The notes beneath the pieces were generated by a model. That model had not been told where the DNA came from and made no database searches. It was given only the letters and a program-made list of their open reading frames with translations. Made by a program: the position numbers and the translations under genes. A DNA stretch of 22,672 bases, taken from positions 1 through 22,672 of the IMG/VR virus record IMGVR_UViG_3300030451_001684, one strand, 5' to 3'. Shown one piece after another: positions 20,302-22,672 of the stretch. The stretch comes from a virus. The stretch's first letter is position 1. Each line of letters begins with the position of its first letter.

Positions 20302-21778
20302 CGCCACCTTGTATGTTAGCTTCAACAGGCATCTTCTGACCAAAAGGTTGATATGCTATCTCAATACCATACTGTTCTGCTAGTGCTATTTCTTTTTGAT
20401 GTTGTTCAAACAACTCCTCGACATCTCTTCCAAAAGCAGAAGATATATCGCTATAGGTTGTTGTTCCGTTTTGTAATCCAATGACGTTTGCTTGCATCTC
20501 TTTCAATGGATCAATGTGTGAGAATGATCTAGGTATATAAGTTATACCTCTAGCAAACTTATCAAACTTACCCATAGGAAGATTTATATATCCTGTTGAC
20601 ATTGCCATCTCTAACCAAGATTTAAAAACAGGATCAATAAAATGTTCAATAATAAACTGTTGCATTATTTGATATGCACTTCTATCTTCTAACGCACCTT
20701 GTCGAATTGAAGAGTAATTTACAGAACTAAGATCGTTTGACAACGAGTGATATGAAATATTTAGACCACTTGCAATACTTCTTAATACGCTAGTTGTAAA
20801 AGAATCAAAAGCAGAATTTGGATGCGATGGATCAAAAGCTTTGAAATCCATACCTGCGGGCAACTGTTCAAATACACCTGCTTGAGCAGTCATTGTGGGA
20901 TTAAAGGTATCTTCAAAATCACCATCTCCGACATAGCCATCTCCGTCTGGAGAAATAAAGAAGCCTTGCTTAGATGCTCCAACCCTTGCAGCTACTATCT
21001 CAGCTTCAAGATATGCGTTTAGTTGTTTTACATTTGCCATAACAGGTGCAATAAAAGATACACCTCTTGTTTGTTCTGCTCTATTTGGTAAGTATGCGTG
21101 TATTATTTCTTCAGCAGGAACTCTTATATATTCTTGAGCAGGTTTTGGATATGTATTGTTGTAAGGATGTTTTTTGAATAAGTGATAAGCAACAGGCTTA
21201 TCGTTTCTATCAACTTCAACACCCATCTTAATACTTCTTCCATTGGGTAAAGTATTATTGTTTTTTTGTTCGTCTAAATGATCTGCTTCTAAGAACTGTA
21301 TCTGGAAACCAAAATCTGAATCTGTTGTTTTAATTTTTCTAACTAATACTTCACCATCTCTGAGTAAAGTTTCAATAAATATTTTTTGACAATCTAAAAA
21401 TGATAATCTTCCATTTGCAGTACAGTTACCCAGTTGTGTCCATTCCTTCCATGATCTCTCAATCAGCAGGTTAGCTCCTAAGTCTAATGATCTATCATCA
21501 TTATATGACTTGGAGCTTACTCTTACGCCTTGCTTGCCAATGACATTCGATACCATCAGGTTAAGGTATCTTGAGATATATGCATCGTTGCGAGCTAACT
21601 CTCGACCTCTATCTCTTAGGATTCTAAGGTTGTCTTTGACTTCTGCATCGGCACTTGTTGAGGTTGTTAAAAAGTCTGCAAACAATCTTCCTGTGTTTGC
21701 ACCTTGATAACTTCTTTTAAAAGCTCTTTTCTTAGCTTTCTTTTTGTTATTGCCTAATAAATTATCGTACCAAGCCAT
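20288..21778 (-). CDS. portal protein (lambda gpB family)
   Basis: The 496-aa protein shows the lambda-type portal layout: basic N-terminus (GNNKKKAKKRAFKRSYQGA), then LRDRGRELARNDAYISRYLNLMVSNVIGKQGVRV, a WTQLGNCTANGRLSFLDCQKIFI region, and a core with RDGEVLVRK, QIQFLEADHLD, GVEVDRNDKPVAYHLF and VPAEEIIHAYLPNRAEQTRGVSF. The ISYHSLSNDLSSVNYSSIR segment at about 345-365 is a strong family hallmark. Twelve copies would form the ring through which DNA enters and leaves the head and on which the capsid assembles. The ATG overlaps the gpW-like stop (TAATG), and the 3' end overlaps the fused head gene. No separate protease gene lies between portal and capsid. Confidence 0.92.
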   Translation of the reverse strand: MAWYDNLLGNNKKKAKKRAFKRSYQGANTGRLFADFLTTSTSADAEVKDNLRILRDRGRELARNDAYISRYLNLMVSNVIGKQGVRVSSKSYNDDRSLDLGANLLIERSWKEWTQLGNCTANGRLSFLDCQKIFIETLLRDGEVLVRKIKTTDSDFGFQIQFLEADHLDEQKNNNTLPNGRSIKMGVEVDRNDKPVAYHLFKKHPYNNTYPKPAQEYIRVPAEEIIHAYLPNRAEQTRGVSFIAPVMANVKQLNAYLEAEIVAARVGASKQGFFISPDGDGYVGDGDFEDTFNPTMTAQAGVFEQLPAGMDFKAFDPSHPNSAFDSFTTSVLRSIASGLNISYHSLSNDLSSVNYSSIRQGALEDRSAYQIMQQFIIEHFIDPVFKSWLEMAMSTGYINLPMGKFDKFARGITYIPRSFSHIDPLKEMQANVIGLQNGTTTYSDISSAFGRDVEELFEQHQKEIALAEQYGIEIAYQPFGQKMPVEANIQGGDDGD

Positions 21779-22404
21779 TATGTATAGTCCGTTGGATTAA
21801 TAGTTGATGTTGAACCAAACTTTACTTTAATAGTATTGCCTGATCCTTGCTTGTTCCTGATTCTAGCTAGTTTAATTTCTTTTAAATATTCAGCTTTATA
21901 TCTATCTCTTAACTCCATCAAATCAGGTATTGGAGTTCTTGAAAGTGATCTTCCTGAAATAGACATAGATGCTTGATCTATTGTTGCTCTTCCTTCTAAA
22001 ACATTTTCAATAGCATCAAGAACTTTTTTTGCATGACTTCTAAGATCAGCGTTCGTATTAGCGAGGTTGGTTGTAATTTCAGTTCTTCCTGAATCAACCA
22101 TGATTCTCTCAGAATCAGCACTCCTCGTTATGTAGGCTTCCCAAATATAATCACCTGTTTCATAACTTGCTGTAGTTGATGAACCAACCTCTATGTAATA
22201 GGTGCTATCTGCTTCAGTAGCAGTAATTGTAAACTTCTTATTACCACCGCCACCGCTATCTTCATGGAACTCATACGTTAAAGCAAAAGTACCAACAGGG
22301 TAATCATTTGCTAAATCGTCTCTTCTCCATGTAAATCTGTCGCCTGCAACAAGTTTTGCAGGTTCAGCAGTTGGATAATTTGTTCTATCGAATCTGTTAG
22401 TCAA
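21778..22404 (-). CDS. head completion/connector protein: beta domain fused to gpW-like helix domain
   Basis: The frame has no ATG; the in-frame stop TGA at 22416-22414 limits it. I favour TTG 22404 (208 aa, begins MTNRFDRTNYPTAEPAKL), 6 nt after GAGGA. A second TTG at 22407 is only 3 nt from it. Residues 1 to about 115 are a beta sandwich (AGDRFTWRRDDLANDYP, YYIEVGSSTTASYETGDYIWEAYIT). From about 120 the chain is helical, with GRSLSRTPIPDLMELRDRYKAEY, matching the gpW pattern R-S-x-x-R-x-x-x-x-x-L-x-x-L-R-x-x-Y. Lambda W (68 aa) lies in the same place before the portal and closes the head after packaging. The added beta domain may be an immunoglobulin-like decoration. It is the first gene after the late promoter. 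Confidence 0.7.
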   Translation of the reverse strand: MTNRFDRTNYPTAEPAKLVAGDRFTWRRDDLANDYPVGTFALTYEFHEDSGGGGNKKFTITATEADSTYYIEVGSSTTASYETGDYIWEAYITRSADSERIMVDSGRTEITTNLANTNADLRSHAKKVLDAIENVLEGRATIDQASMSISGRSLSRTPIPDLMELRDRYKAEYLKEIKLARIRNKQGSGNTIKVKFGSTSTINPTDYT

Positions 22405-22418
22405 CAATAATCCTCATA

Positions 22419-22448
22419 AATGTTATAGATACACCTACTTATAACATT
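22419..22448. promoter_or_regulatory. 9-bp inverted repeat, candidate operator
   Basis: AATGTTATA (22419-22427) and TATAACATT (22440-22448) are perfect arms 12 bases apart. With one skipped base the symmetry extends to CATAA on each outer side. The repeat overlaps the -10 region of the promoter just upstream and the likely start of transcription, a usual place for a repressor dimer site. Confidence 0.55.
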
Positions 22449-22471
22449 ATGAACCATTTTGTTTTTGTCAA
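22444..22471 (-). promoter_or_regulatory. candidate promoter of the morphogenesis operon
   Basis: TTGACA (22471-22466) is a perfect -35. With a 16-nt spacer the -10 is TAATGT (22449-22444), which is only fair. The alternative CATAAT (22451-22446) is closer to consensus but the spacer would be 14. A weak -10 behind a perfect -35 would suit an activated or repressed late promoter. Confidence 0.6.
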
Positions 22472-22482
22472 TATATAAATAA

Positions 22483-22508
22483 AAAAAGGCTCAGTTAAGA
22501 GCCTTTTT
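22483..22508 (-). terminator. rho-independent terminator
   Basis: A perfect 10-bp stem, AAAAAGGCTC (22483-22492) and GAGCCTTTTT (22499-22508), has a 6-base loop. On the minus strand it is followed by an uninterrupted run of seven T, and it lies 26 nt after the stop of the partial gene. It would insulate that gene from the late operon and could also work on the plus strand. Confidence 0.9.
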
Positions 22509-22534
22509 GTGTGTGAATTAATTTAATTTAAAAC

Positions 22535-22672
22535 TTAAATATAATAAGATTCATTGTATTCTTTTTCATAATTTATTTTTTCTAATCTGTTTTGCTCTTT
22601 GATCATTGGATTTATTAAATCTCTTCTAAGATATCTATATACTGTTTTAAAACAAATTCCATGTCCTTTTTT
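22535..22672 (-). CDS. unidentified small basic protein, C-terminal 45 aa only
   Basis: An open frame enters from the right edge and ends at TAA 22535. The visible part reads KKGHGICFKTVYRYLRRDLI, then NPMIKEQNRLEKINYEKEYN and ESYYI. The CFKTVYRYLRRDL stretch could be the recognition helix of a helix-turn-helix, as in small DNA-binding phage regulators or terminase small subunits, but too little is present to decide. A terminator follows at once, so it belongs to a separate transcript from the head and tail genes. Confidence 0.55.
   Translation of the reverse strand, partial: KKGHGICFKTVYRYLRRDLINPMIKEQNRLEKINYEKEYNESYYI

Noticed and set aside
20302-20343. Upstream start at ATG 20343 for the head polyprotein (adds 14 residues)
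   Set aside because: No SD before it and it lies inside portal coding sequence. ATG 20301/20298 has AAGGTGG at good spacing, and its peptide (MMATDFPTKDD) looks like a usual N-terminus.
1-22672. tRNA, rRNA or insertion sequence
   Set aside because: I saw no cloverleaf with CCA-type ends, no ribosomal RNA sequence, and no transposase or terminal repeats. Genes follow each other without interruption.

Overview
This window looks like part of a tailed-phage genome (siphovirus, lambda/HK97-like morphogenesis), probably from a marine bacteriophage. The DNA is AT-rich, every gene I can support lies on the minus strand, and genes are packed with almost no gaps. The largest gap is about 130 bases near the right end. 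Several proteins carry features that I recognise from uncultured marine phages: the tip/fibre modules, the small protein after the fibre, and the gpW-like protein with an added beta domain. Shine-Dalgarno (SD) sites are strong and two sigma70-like promoters are visible. The host cannot be fixed from this stretch. The GTA-type three-TM holin would fit an alphaproteobacterium, but not exclusively.

Reading in the direction of transcription (right to left), the right edge holds the end of an unidentified small basic protein. A strong terminator follows, then a TTGACA-type promoter with a 9-bp inverted repeat that may be an operator. The morphogenesis operon comes next: gpW-like connector with a TTG start, portal, a giant fused head gene (N-terminal domain, U35 prohead protease and HK97-fold capsid in one frame), an FI-like small protein, FII-like head-tail joining protein, gpU-like tail terminator, a 48-aa protein, tail tube, tail assembly chaperone with a -1 frameshift extension (G/GT), tape measure, two distal-tail proteins (M- and L-like), a 2534-aa tail tip/fibre protein ending in an S74 self-cleaving chaperone, and an accessory fibre protein. 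Lambda D, Z, K and I equivalents are not seen, and terminase is not next to the portal.

After a small conserved tail-associated protein and a 54-aa coiled-coil gene comes a lysis cassette: XhlA-like membrane protein, three-TM holin and GH24 lysozyme. The lysozyme gene overlaps a PD-(D/E)XK-type nuclease gene. Just beyond lies a near-consensus promoter (TTGACA, 16 nt, TATAAT) that starts a second operon. That operon carries a CxxC zinc-binding protein, five small unrecognised proteins that share a repeated SD/stop/start junction, and a YqaJ-type recombination exonuclease that runs off the left edge.

The most unusual signals are four. The head gene has two internal, SD-preceded starts exactly at its domain borders. 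The tail chaperone has an A AAA AAG slip site with an upstream SD-like element. The right-end control region is compact and carries a dyad. The early operon is an array of orphan small genes built on one reused ribosome-binding cassette.
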